Shown here: in pieces, positions 24,522 to 32,526 of the stretch
How the letters are laid out: each line of letters opens with the position of its first letter
How positions within the stretch are numbered: the first letter of the stretch is position 1
Source of the DNA: Nitratireductor aquimarinus
GTDB taxonomy: Bacteria; Pseudomonadota; Alphaproteobacteria; Rhizobiales; Rhizobiaceae
Reading direction: 5' to 3'
Length of the DNA stretch: 64,000 nucleotides
NCBI RefSeq assembly: GCF_046773475.1
Contig: NZ_CP177239.1
Coordinates: 3,844,001 to 3,908,000, forward strand
The notes under the pieces: model-generated
Told to the model about the DNA's origin: nothing
Seen by the model: only the letters and a program-made list of their open reading frames with translations
Database searches by the model: none
Made by a program: the position numbers and the translations under genes

Positions 24522-26759
24522 ATGACCATTGAGCCTACCGCACCTCCTATTGTTCGCCCCGTCGATATCCTGTCGGGTCTTAGTAATCTCAAGCGGGCCG
24601 AGATTTGCCAGATCATCGCTCTCCTTGAATGCGTCGATGGCCTTTTTCTCGCCAACGGAGCTGTGCAAGGAATTCGCGTCAAGCTCGGTCTTGCAGCGGA
24701 TGCCGCCGCTGAACGCCTCCAGGCTGTGCAGAATGACCTTGCAGGGTCGTCTGCCTCGGATGCCGCCCTGCGTTTCCGCCTCTGGTCGAGGCTGACAGAG
24801 GCCGTGGCTTTGCCGTCGGTTGTCCCCTCCCTGTCGGGGAAGTCTGCCACGCGATCAGCTTCCGCCTTTGCTGTTCGCGCCTCCGAGAGACTGACGCCTT
24901 CGATCCGCGCCCGCCACCGGAGGGTCGATCGCAAGGAGTCTTACGGTGGTGTTGGCGAACTGGTCGGCGGTAAGGTCGCTGACTACTGGAAGTTGGCGAA
25001 AGCTGTCGTCGTCGCGGAGCCGCCTCTGCCATTCCCCCAGATCGTGGCCGAGGAGATGCTGGTGGTCTTCTCGGACGACAAGGTTCTCAAGGCCGCTGCG
25101 AAAGAAGCCGATCCCGAAATTGCTGAGGCTCTGCGGCAAGGCCAGGCCCGAGCACGCAATGCACTTGCGGCAGGCGGTGTTTGGGTCGGCGGGGCGGCGG
25201 TCGTCGCCAATGCCGGTTTCTTGCCCTACATGCTGGCCGCACAGCTCAGCGCGATCATCCCTCTGGTCAGTGGCCCTACCTTGGTCTCGCTTCTAGCGAC
25301 ACTCATCAGCCCTGTGACCGTCTTCGTGGGCGTAGCCGGCCTTGCATGGCTTGGAATGGGGCGTGGGTCACGGGTAGTCCGCAGCCAGCTGGCCGCCCGT
25401 CTTGGGGTACTTATGGCAGCACAAGGCGCGCAGCGACGAGAAACCGGTCTGGATCAATTCCTCGCCGACATGCGCAAGTTGGACCGGGAACCGACCGGTT
25501 CTTTCGATTGGATGCCCGCGAAGGATCGCGCAGACATGCGCCAATGCGTTGCCGAGATCACCGGTCGTTTAGCAGGACCACTTCCGGCACCAGCGGGACG
25601 GCCTCCGGAGCCTTGGTCTTCGAAGAAGATGATCACTGATTTCCCGGATGCGGTCGTCACATTGGGTCTGACCGCCGGCGAAATGCTCTGGCATGCCGCA
25701 GCGCTCGATCCCAACGTCATGGAAGCAGCCGATTTTTCTCGCTCCGAGGATATCGGCGACCCTATGGCCTTCGCCTGCAATGCCGCTGACTTCATTGCTG
25801 CGGGTGCTGGATGGTCGCTGCGAGGCTACACGGCCGAGCGACTGGTCATGGACAAGCTGATCGCCGACGGCCACAACGTCCGCCTTGCCGAGGCGAGCAA
25901 TACACCCGGTCTTGACCTCATCGTCGACGGGATGCCGGTCCAAGTCAAATGCGGGACGGCGCTATCGAACCTGACCGAGCATTTCGAGAAATACCCGGAC
26001 ATCCCGGTGATCGCCAATGCCGCCCTTGCAGAGGAGGCCATGGCAAGCGGCGCGCCATGGGCGCATCTGGTGACGACCCTTCCCGGTTTCGAAATTACCA
26101 TGATCGAAGAGCAGATCGCAGAGACACTCGGTCATGCTGCCGATCTGGCTGACCCGGACGTTCTGCAATTCGCACTTTCCGTGGGCGTGCTTCGCGGTGG
26201 CATTGAGGTCGCCAGGGGAAGAGTCCCTGTCTCCGACCTGCCAGCCTGGCTCATTCTCGATGGCGCCTCGCGCGGCTTGCTCACCTTCGCAGGCGGCAAT
26301 GCCGGGGCGTGGTTCGGCCTGGTTGCGATCGGTCCCGCCGGTGCGCTCATCCTTGGTCCAGCGATCGGCGCCGCCGCTCTCCTAGGGAACAACACCCTGA
26401 AGGGTTACGCCGAGAAAATGCTCATGGCAGATTGGAGCTTGGATCTCCAACTAGCCGCAGACGGCCTTCATGGGAGTATCATTAGGGCCTTGGAGCACCG
26501 CATCGCCCGGCTGGAAGAAAGAACTGGGGCATTTGCGAGGAATGCGTTGAGATCTGAAGTCGATGCGTGGATGGTGCGGCGGGCTCAGGATGATTTGATC
26601 GTCGCCCTGGAAGACCGCGCGAGTCTCATCATGTCTCGCCCGAAGGGTGAGAGCGATGCTATCGGGTTGCTGTGTCAACGGCGGAGTAAAAGTCGGCCAT
26701 TGGGCGGCGCAAAAGTAGTCCACTTTGCGCTGCAAGCGGGGAACGTCGGGAGGGCGTAG
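24522..26759 (+). CDS. Large membrane-associated protein with PD-(D/E)XK-like nuclease motif, 3' end replaced by IS
   Basis: Not a family I can name. Native coding ends at 26672, where IS21 copy 2 begins; the last 28 codons are IS sequence. Numbering from ATG 24522: residues ~215-285 are Gly/Ala-rich and hydrophobic (ALAAGGVWVGGAAVVANAGF, VFVGVAGLAWLGMG); residues ~435-485 hold a restriction-endonuclease-like pattern, GYTAERLVMDKLIADGHNVR then NTPGLDLIVDGMPVQVKCG, giving candidate Glu, Asp and QxK; residues ~585-625 form a second Gly-zipper-like segment (GAWFGLVAIGPAGALILGPA). The start is uncertain; TTG 24486 or ATG 24501/24504 are possible. It is a candidate for a membrane-linked nuclease, for example in defence or DNA uptake, but this is inference. 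Confidence 0.6.
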   Translation: MTIEPTAPPIVRPVDILSGLSNLKRAEICQIIALLECVDGLFLANGAVQGIRVKLGLAADAAAERLQAVQNDLAGSSASDAALRFRLWSRLTEAVALPSVVPSLSGKSATRSASAFAVRASERLTPSIRARHRRVDRKESYGGVGELVGGKVADYWKLAKAVVVAEPPLPFPQIVAEEMLVVFSDDKVLKAAAKEADPEIAEALRQGQARARNALAAGGVWVGGAAVVANAGFLPYMLAAQLSAIIPLVSGPTLVSLLATLISPVTVFVGVAGLAWLGMGRGSRVVRSQLAARLGVLMAAQGAQRRETGLDQFLADMRKLDREPTGSFDWMPAKDRADMRQCVAEITGRLAGPLPAPAGRPPEPWSSKKMITDFPDAVVTLGLTAGEMLWHAAALDPNVMEAADFSRSEDIGDPMAFACNAADFIAAGAGWSLRGYTAERLVMDKLIADGHNVRLAEASNTPGLDLIVDGMPVQVKCGTALSNLTEHFEKYPDIPVIANAALAEEAMASGAPWAHLVTTLPGFEITMIEEQIAETLGHAADLADPDVLQFALSVGVLRGGIEVARGRVPVSDLPAWLILDGASRGLLTFAGGNAGAWFGLVAIGPAGALILGPAIGAAALLGNNTLKGYAEKMLMADWSLDLQLAADGLHGSIIRALEHRIARLEERTGAFARNALRSEVDAWMVRRAQDDLIVALEDRASLIMSRPKGESDAIGLLCQRRSKSRPLGGAKVVHFALQAGNVGRA

Positions 26760-26795
26760 CCCGACCAGAGTTTCCCGCTTGCAGCGTCGGCGATC

Positions 26796-27566
26796 TTACT
26801 GATGAGGGTTGGCGGTTTTTCGGGCCCGGCTTTGCGCGAGGCGATAACTGTCGCCATTCATCTCGAGGATGCTGACATGGTGGGTCAGTCGGTCGAGGAG
26901 CGCGCCGGTGAGACGCTCGGACCCAAACGTCTCGGTCCATTCATCGAAGGGCAGATTGCTGGTGATCAGCGTGGAGCCGCGCTCATAACGCTGTGAGATC
27001 AATTCGAACAGCAACTCGGCTCCGGTTTTCGACAGGGGAACGAAGCCCAGTTCGTCGATGATCAGGAGTTTGTAGCCGGCGACCTGCTTCTGGAGGCGCA
27101 GAAGACGACGTTCATCACGCGCCTCCATCATCTCGCTGACGAGCGCGGCAGCCGTGGTGAAGCCAACGGACAATCCCTTCTGACAGGCAGCCAGCCCGAG
27201 GCCGATCGCGACATGGGTCTTGCCCGTGCCGCTGGGTCCGAGCGCGATGACATTCTCGCGCCTGTCGACCCATTCGCAGCGCGCCAGTTCCAATACCTGC
27301 ATCTTGTTGAGCTTCGGAATGGCGGTGAAGTCGAAGCTGTCGAGGCTTTTCGCTGCCGGGAACTTTGCAGCCTTGATGCGACGCTCGACCATCCGCCGTT
27401 CCCGGTCGATTAGTTCCAGTTCGACGAGCCGCGCAAGGTAACGGACATGATCCACACCCTCGCCCGCACATTGTCGGGCAAGCTTCTGGTGCTCGCGCAG
27501 GAAGGTCGGCAGCTTCAGCGCCTTGAGGTGATGCACGAGCAGGAGTTCGGGAGCATCGCTGCTCAT
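26796..27566 (-). CDS. istB: IS21-family helper ATPase IstB (copy 2)
   Basis: Same protein as the gene at 18954-19724, with Walker A GPSGTGKT and Walker B LLIIDELGF, and the same 4-bp overlap with istA. Intact. The identity of the two copies implies recent duplication or ongoing gene conversion. Confidence 0.93.
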   Translation of the reverse strand: MSSDAPELLLVHHLKALKLPTFLREHQKLARQCAGEGVDHVRYLARLVELELIDRERRMVERRIKAAKFPAAKSLDSFDFTAIPKLNKMQVLELARCEWVDRRENVIALGPSGTGKTHVAIGLGLAACQKGLSVGFTTAAALVSEMMEARDERRLLRLQKQVAGYKLLIIDELGFVPLSKTGAELLFELISQRYERGSTLITSNLPFDEWTETFGSERLTGALLDRLTHHVSILEMNGDSYRLAQSRARKTANPHQ

Positions 27567-29056
27567 GCCGGTTCCTCCTCGCGGTTCAGCAGCCGCATAT
27601 AGGCCTTGGCTGACGTCTTCTCGACAGTGGCTCTGGGCAGATAGGGATAGATGTCGAGGTCCAGTTTTGGCGGCCTGCGTTCGGCCCGGCACAGGACGAG
27701 GTGCTTCACGGCGTCGAAGCTGATGGCACCCAGGTGTAGCGCCTGTTTAACAGCTGCATGCAGGTCGGCCAGATCGAAGCTTTCCAGAAGGCGCAACACC
27801 TGCACATAGGCGCGCCGGCCCTGCTTGCCCATCCGCGCTTCCATCAGGCGACGCAGTGTGGCGAACGCCTCGGGCAGTTCCCAGCCCTGCAGAGGGGCCG
27901 CCTGGTCAAGCGCATTGATCTTCTGCTCGATCAGCGGCAGGTAATGCAGTGGGTCGAAGACAACCTCCTCGCGTTCATAGCTGCGCGGATGACGGGCGAT
28001 CGTCTCACCGCCGCAGCCGATCACCACCTCGTCGACATAGCCCCGGATCCACACATCTTGATGGCCATATGCGACCGGAACGGAGTAGTCGTTGGTCCTG
28101 TAACGTACCAGCGCCTGCGAGGAGACCCGGCCACCGGCCTGGTCGCAGGCATCGAAGGGTGAAGCCGGCAGCGGCCGCATGGCCGCAAGGTCACGCTGCA
28201 GACGCTCGCCGATCGTCTCGCTCTCGCCACGCAGCCGGTCGCCCTGACGCTTGCGGCATCGATCCTCAAGCCACAGATTGAAGTCTTCCCACGTCGCAAA
28301 GCACGGGATCGGCACCATGAAGTTGCGCCGGGCATAGCCGACCAGACCTTCGACGCTGCCCTTGTCATTGCCCTTGCCGGGGCGGCCATAACGATCCCGG
28401 ACCAGGTAGTGGGACAGGAAGCCGCTGAACAGTGTCGCGCGCTTGCGTGTGCCGTCGGGCAGTATCTTTGCCACCAGGCAGCGGTCGTTGTCGTAGACGA
28501 TCGACTGCGGCACAGCGCCGAAGAAGGCGAAGGCATGGACATGGCCGTCCACCCATGCCTCTGCTACGGCTGCAGGATAGGCGCGAACATAGCACGCATC
28601 GCTGTGCGGCAGGTCGAGCACGAAGAAGTGCGCCTTCTGCTCGACGCCGCCGATGACAACCACGGCCTCGCCGAAGTCCGCCTGCCCATGCCCGGCAGGA
28701 TGCGCCAGCGGCACGAACATCTCCTGGCCGCGCCGATCCCGATCACGCATGTAGTCCTTGATAATCGTGTACCCGCCAGCAAACCCGTGTTCGTCACGGA
28801 GCCGGTCGAACACCCGCTTGGCCGTATGACGCTGCTTGCGCGGAACCGTCCGATCCGCCTCAAGCCATCCGTCAATGATTGGGATGAAAGCTTCCAGCTT
28901 TGGACGCCGAACCGGAGCCCGCCGTCGATAGCCGGGAGGAACCGAATACGTCATCATCTTGCGAACCGTGTCGCGCGATATGCCGAAATGCTTCGACGCT
29001 TCGCGCTGGCTCATACCGCCGTCGCAAGCAACTCGAACCTTCAGATATAATTCCAC
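27563..29056 (-). CDS. istA: IS21-family transposase IstA (copy 2)
   Basis: Same protein as the gene at 17464-18957, with the Asp-Asp-Glu triad in GHGQADFGEA, IVYDND and KGSVEGLVGY. Start taken at the GTG at 29056 by the same reasoning as for copy 1; the frame is open upstream to 29137 within the IS. Transcribed inward, toward the passenger genes. Confidence 0.92.
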   Translation of the reverse strand: MELYLKVRVACDGGMSQREASKHFGISRDTVRKMMTYSVPPGYRRRAPVRRPKLEAFIPIIDGWLEADRTVPRKQRHTAKRVFDRLRDEHGFAGGYTIIKDYMRDRDRRGQEMFVPLAHPAGHGQADFGEAVVVIGGVEQKAHFFVLDLPHSDACYVRAYPAAVAEAWVDGHVHAFAFFGAVPQSIVYDNDRCLVAKILPDGTRKRATLFSGFLSHYLVRDRYGRPGKGNDKGSVEGLVGYARRNFMVPIPCFATWEDFNLWLEDRCRKRQGDRLRGESETIGERLQRDLAAMRPLPASPFDACDQAGGRVSSQALVRYRTNDYSVPVAYGHQDVWIRGYVDEVVIGCGGETIARHPRSYEREEVVFDPLHYLPLIEQKINALDQAAPLQGWELPEAFATLRRLMEARMGKQGRRAYVQVLRLLESFDLADLHAAVKQALHLGAISFDAVKHLVLCRAERRPPKLDLDIYPYLPRATVEKTSAKAYMRLLNREEEPA

Positions 29057-29178
29057 GGTGTAGATCCCTCGTCCCTCCCTGCGCCAAGCAGAAAAGGGAA
29101 AAAGTGGACGACTTTTCAGCCGCCCGCAGCAGGACAATCCAGCCGCTACCGTGGTCTAGTTTTCCACCGCCGTTCTCA

Positions 29179-29729
29179 AATCTTTTGAGGTAGAATTCCA
29201 GTTGGACGGGCACTACTGGCTTCAGTACGGTCAATACCTCTCCTCGATGCGTCTTTATGATGACGCGCTCCCAGTTCTTGAAAAATCTATTCAAGCCTAC
29301 CCTGAAAATGACTTCGCGGCACACGCTCTAGCCGACGTTCAGTTGAGAGTTGCCAAAGAAGCTGGCTCTTGGAGCTCTACTGTTGCAGAGCTGGTGGGGC
29401 ATGCCGTAGCGACCCTTGAAGAGCTTCATGCGAATAGATCAAACAAGACCGATCAGTATGCTATCGCAACTCTGGCCAAGTTGCACACCGGCGTATTGAT
29501 AAAGCACAACAGAACAGAAGCGGCAAAAGAAGTCGCCAAAAGATACTTCAATGAAATTGGAGACATTAAGTCCGTGATGCGGGGCGACGTACTCGAAGAG
29601 ACTAGGAAAGAACTGCTTCAGTTCATCACCACCGGCGAGCTGCCAGCGGATCTCTCCAGGCAAAATTCCGAAAATGGAGCAAGAAAATACAAAGAGAATC
29701 GTAAGCATCGCAGGCCCAAGAAGTCGTAG
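29179..29729 (+). pseudogene. C-terminal TPR-like fragment of a truncated large protein
   Basis: The reading frame is open from the IS end and reads KSFEVEFQLDGHYWLQYGQY, then LYDDALPVLEKSIQAYPEND and AAHALADVQLRVAKEA, typical TPR helices, ending in a basic tail (KYKENRKHRRPKKS). An internal TTG at 29202 could be called as a start, but homology-like sequence extends left of it to the IS boundary, so the gene is 5'-truncated. The LDGHYWLQYG block is of a kind I associate with C-termini of large P-loop/STAND proteins, some with SIR2 or nuclease effectors. The N-terminal part is not present at the other end of the transposon either. Confidence 0.6.
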
Positions 29730-30221
29730 CCTATCCGGATAATAGCAGCGAGACTACCTTGAAGCGCAGTCGCCTCGGTGCGACTTGCTCGTGGCTATGG
29801 AGAGACTTTCCCTCTGCCTCGAGATTTTGGCCTTCCATTCCTTAATGGGTTCGTCTCAGGTGAGCAGAACCTTGCTGTCGCAAGCTACCATCTCGTTAGC
29901 GAGAACTTTGCGTCATTGATATCTATGCGCTGGACTGACCGCTTCCTGCGCAGACGGGACGTAGGCGCCAGGCGCAGCGAAAGTCGGCTCCCCGCCCGTT
30001 CCAGACTTTTGCGTTGTCGAGATGACCGACAGCTTTCAGCGCGCGGGAATGGAGACGCGAACGACCGAGGTGAAGGCGCGCTCCGTCAGAGTTGAGCGGC
30101 TATCTAATGGCTGCGTTTCCAGTTCCTCCAACCAGAAGTGAATAGGCAGCTTCCCAACATAGTTCAGAAATCGGGTCGATTACTTCACGCCGCACCCGCC
30201 GCTCGTTTCTGTGCAAGCGGG
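29730..30221. other. Gene-free stretch between TPR fragment and integrase
   Basis: 492 bases with only short frames. The longest (29778-30095, plus strand) has an Arg-rich, low-complexity translation and no recognisable family. No tRNA or terminator with a T-tract was seen. It is probably remnant island DNA. Confidence 0.5.
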
Positions 30222-32129
30222 TCACTTTAATTCGCTCAACCGTTCTTGATAATATGACGACCAGTTTTGCTGCTGTAGCCAAGGTTTCAGCACCACAAGA
30301 TCACCGCAATTTACACGTTCCTTGGCGGTCAGAAGGATGGGCGTTATCGCATCAAGTGCGGGGGACGCTGCCTGCTCGAAATGCTGTAAGTCTCGGGTCG
30401 TCAGGCGATGCTTCATGCCATAGCGAGCAGGGATGTCCGACTTCGGTGAGTGTCCCATCAAGCGCTTTCGCGTGACGTCCTTGATTTTGGTGTTGTCAAT
30501 CAGATCAGCAAACCAGTGCCGCGTGGAATAGAGTGTTACTTCCTTGCGGGCGATGCCTGTTTTCTTCTTCAGATACTGCCAGCTCTTTGTGATCGGCTGC
30601 CCCCAGCGCATTTCGCCATTTGGCTTGGGATAGGGCTCCCATTCCGGGAAGAGATAGGGGCATGCAAGTTGCTTCAACTCGTCCACCCGCTCAAGGAGGC
30701 CCAGATCAAGGATCAGTGGGTGAAGGGGGACGACGCGCTGCGACGACGGGGTCTTGAAACGCTTCACATCTTTCTTGGCCACGCGGCCTTTGGAAGGGTC
30801 AAAACCTCTGAGGTAGAGGTAGTGAATTCCGTCTCGCTCCGCGATGTCGTTCAGTTCCAGCTGTCCCAGCTCGCCTGGTCGCAGGCCTGTCAAAAGCAAC
30901 AGAAGGTAGGCCCAGTAAAGGTGCGACTGGATGAAGTATTTTCCTGGTTGCCAGATCCGTTTGTCGCTCTGGCATCCCGTGAAGAGCGGTTGCGAAAAGA
31001 TTCTCGCGATTTCGCTGTCGTCGAACGAGTCCCGGGGCAGGGAGGTGAGATTGTTTTCACTGACATGGCTGAACACGGGCTTGGGGTGAGGGTAGTGTCC
31101 CCGTTCAATCAGCCAGTCAAAGAATTTCGACAGGGCGTTATGGTAGCCGTTGCGCAGCCGTGTTTCGGTCAACCGATCAAGACGCGACCATCCATGCTTC
31201 TTTGCATAGAGGTACCTCTCTGCCAGTGTTTGTGCATGCTCTTTGGGAACGTTGCGCCTGTTTGGAATGTCGGGGAGCATCTGATCGAGCTCGAGCACCT
31301 TGCGCTTGTCAAACCTGGCGACGACCGGATCATCCATGATGTCGATCAGGAACTGTACGACCAGTTGGATAGCTGAGCGGGCATCCGCGTTGCCGCCACT
31401 CGTCACATCCTCTTCAACGTATTCCTGCAGCGCCTGCGAGAAGGTGAGCGGATCGGCCTCTGGCGCAGGGGGATTTGCAAAAGGCTCCTCGAGAATGTCG
31501 ATGGGGACTTCCGGCTCGCTCACTGACGGAGTGATGCGGGCTTCACGGGCCATTGGATCATGCCATGCGGCGGTTGTATCAGGCTGAGAGGGAATGGCGG
31601 GAGAATGATGTGCAGATGCCTGAAAGCTGGCGGGTACTGCGCCCATTTGGATGGCTGCCTGCATGTCAGCTCTGCCGCGTTCATAGGCTTGAACCTTGTC
31701 GCGCTGACGCAGGAACGTCTCGGCGTCCAGATTCTGGTTCACGAAACGGTTCAGTAGGGCGGTGAAGTCAGGCTCGATCATGTCGGGATCGCACTGGGCG
31801 GCCAGCGCCCTACGCTTCAGGTTCTTAAGCATCTCCTCGTAATTGCGCCGTGCCTGAAGCCGTTCTTCAGAAAGAGGCCATGGATCCAGCAGGTATTTTC
31901 GCAGTTCGCCCACGTTCTTCTGAAAGAGCGATACGTAGTTCGTGCTGTCGTTCATTCTGTGAATCCAGCCCAGGTGCTCTGAAAGTCGAATACGCGCCTG
32001 ACGATAGTCGCTGGTTCTTAACGAGACTCTATAGAGCTGCTTGCCCAGGAGGAGGGATGTGACGGGATTCAACCGAACCTGAAGGTAATAGCGTCCTTCA
32101 CGGCGAGAAAGGTAGGAAGCGCAAGCCAT
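30222..32129 (-). CDS. Tyrosine recombinase (island integrase, DUF6538-type N-terminus)
   Basis: Catalyses integration and excision at the adjacent tRNA gene. The N-terminal arm-type domain (YLSRREGRYYLQVRLNP, LYRVSLRTSDYRQARIRLSE) is followed by a core-binding SAM-like region (~300-400) and a catalytic domain: box I TGLRPGELGQLEL (Arg), box II YSTRHWFADL, then RLMGHS and the nucleophile Tyr in PARYGMKHRL. The usual first His of box II (HxLRH) is Tyr here, an accepted variation in some subfamilies. The ATG at 32129 has GGAG 8 nt upstream. The longer frame to 32252 reads through the tRNA and is spurious. Product 635 aa. Confidence 0.9.
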   Translation of the reverse strand: MACASYLSRREGRYYLQVRLNPVTSLLLGKQLYRVSLRTSDYRQARIRLSEHLGWIHRMNDSTNYVSLFQKNVGELRKYLLDPWPLSEERLQARRNYEEMLKNLKRRALAAQCDPDMIEPDFTALLNRFVNQNLDAETFLRQRDKVQAYERGRADMQAAIQMGAVPASFQASAHHSPAIPSQPDTTAAWHDPMAREARITPSVSEPEVPIDILEEPFANPPAPEADPLTFSQALQEYVEEDVTSGGNADARSAIQLVVQFLIDIMDDPVVARFDKRKVLELDQMLPDIPNRRNVPKEHAQTLAERYLYAKKHGWSRLDRLTETRLRNGYHNALSKFFDWLIERGHYPHPKPVFSHVSENNLTSLPRDSFDDSEIARIFSQPLFTGCQSDKRIWQPGKYFIQSHLYWAYLLLLLTGLRPGELGQLELNDIAERDGIHYLYLRGFDPSKGRVAKKDVKRFKTPSSQRVVPLHPLILDLGLLERVDELKQLACPYLFPEWEPYPKPNGEMRWGQPITKSWQYLKKKTGIARKEVTLYSTRHWFADLIDNTKIKDVTRKRLMGHSPKSDIPARYGMKHRLTTRDLQHFEQAASPALDAITPILLTAKERVNCGDLVVLKPWLQQQNWSSYYQERLSELK

Positions 32130-32219
32130 GGCATCTCCGCGTACATTTGTGCGAGATGTCTCACAGTTTCTGGAACCTCTGTTCCTTGGAACTGGTTGAT
32201 ATTGCTTGCGTAATGAAAA

Positions 32220-32296
32220 TGGTAGCGGAGGAGGGATTCGAACCCCCGACACAAGGATTATGATTCCTCTGCTCTAACCGACTGAGCTACTCCGCC
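32220..32296 (-). tRNA. tRNA-Met (anticodon CAT), probable island attachment site
   Basis: Cloverleaf read on the minus strand: acceptor GGCGGAG pairs with CTCCGCT (G-U at the first pair); D-arm GCTC/GAGC; anticodon stem GAGGA/TCCTT with loop ATCATAA, so anticodon CAT; T-arm GGGGG/CCCTC with TTCGAAT; discriminator A and an encoded CCA. This could be elongator Met or lysidine-modified Ile2; overall form favours elongator Met. The integrase starts 91 bp beyond its 3' end, the usual arrangement for integration at a tRNA 3' end. No second copy of the 3' end was found in the window. Confidence 0.93.
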
Positions 32297-32526
32297 AACC
32301 GAGGACAAAAACAGCTGCGTCGGCTGCGAGTCCGTTGCCTCAAGAAGACGCGCGGATATAAGGTGGCTGTGTCTGCCCTGTCAAGCGGGGTTCTTCGTTT
32401 CTTGGGGGAATTTGTCGTGGCTGTCGAATTCCCTTAAGAAAGGGCCGGGTTTTCCCTGGCAGGGTTGAGTCGCGGGTGCGGCGTCTGTATGTGTTTTCAG
32501 CGCCAAAATCTCGGGCGAAGGATTTG

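Larger units (their letters stand above)
17342..29178. mobile_element. Composite transposon-like unit bounded by inverted IS21-family copies
   Basis: Two 2506-bp IS21-family elements of the same sequence (17342-19847 and 26673-29178) lie in opposite orientation and read inward, enclosing 6825 bp. Passengers include a PadR operon, catB, an ArsR-VOC pair and a large nuclease-like gene. Structure and the resistance gene fit a composite transposon. Against simple transposition, the outer flanks (GATTCATC left, AATCTTTT right) are not duplicates, and neither single copy has matching flanks. Confidence 0.7.
26673..29178 (-). mobile_element. IS21-family insertion sequence, copy 2 (inverted)
   Basis: Same length (2506 bp) and same encoded proteins as copy 1, on the opposite strand. 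On the plus strand it begins TGTCAACGGCGG and ends CCGCCGTTCTCA. It truncates the nuclease-like gene on its left and a TPR-like gene on its right. Flanks (GGTTGCTG left, AATCTTTT right) are not a target duplication. Confidence 0.92.

Noticed and set aside
19848..26672. Integron cassette array with attC sites
   Set aside because: The repeats between genes lack clear GTTRRRY/RYYYAAC core sites and no integron integrase is present. Kept only as a hypothesis to test under the repeat finding.
26673..26759. Last 28 codons of the nuclease-like ORF
   Set aside because: They are IS21 right-end sequence read by chance in frame, not native protein.
17342..29178. Shared TCTTTTGA near both outer IS ends as a target duplication
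   Set aside because: The 8-mer lies 6 bp from one IS end and 2 bp from the other, so it cannot be a duplication made by insertion.
29778..30095. 105-codon plus-strand ORF
   Set aside because: Arg-rich, no homology pattern, no ribosome site; treated as noncoding remnant.
30450..31376. 308-codon ORF antisense to the integrase
   Set aside because: Mirror of the integrase coding frame; no domain or plausible start context.
32130..32252. N-terminal extension of the integrase (MSGVRIPPPLPF...)
   Set aside because: These codons read through the 3' half of the tRNA-Met gene; a good ribosome site marks the start at 32129.
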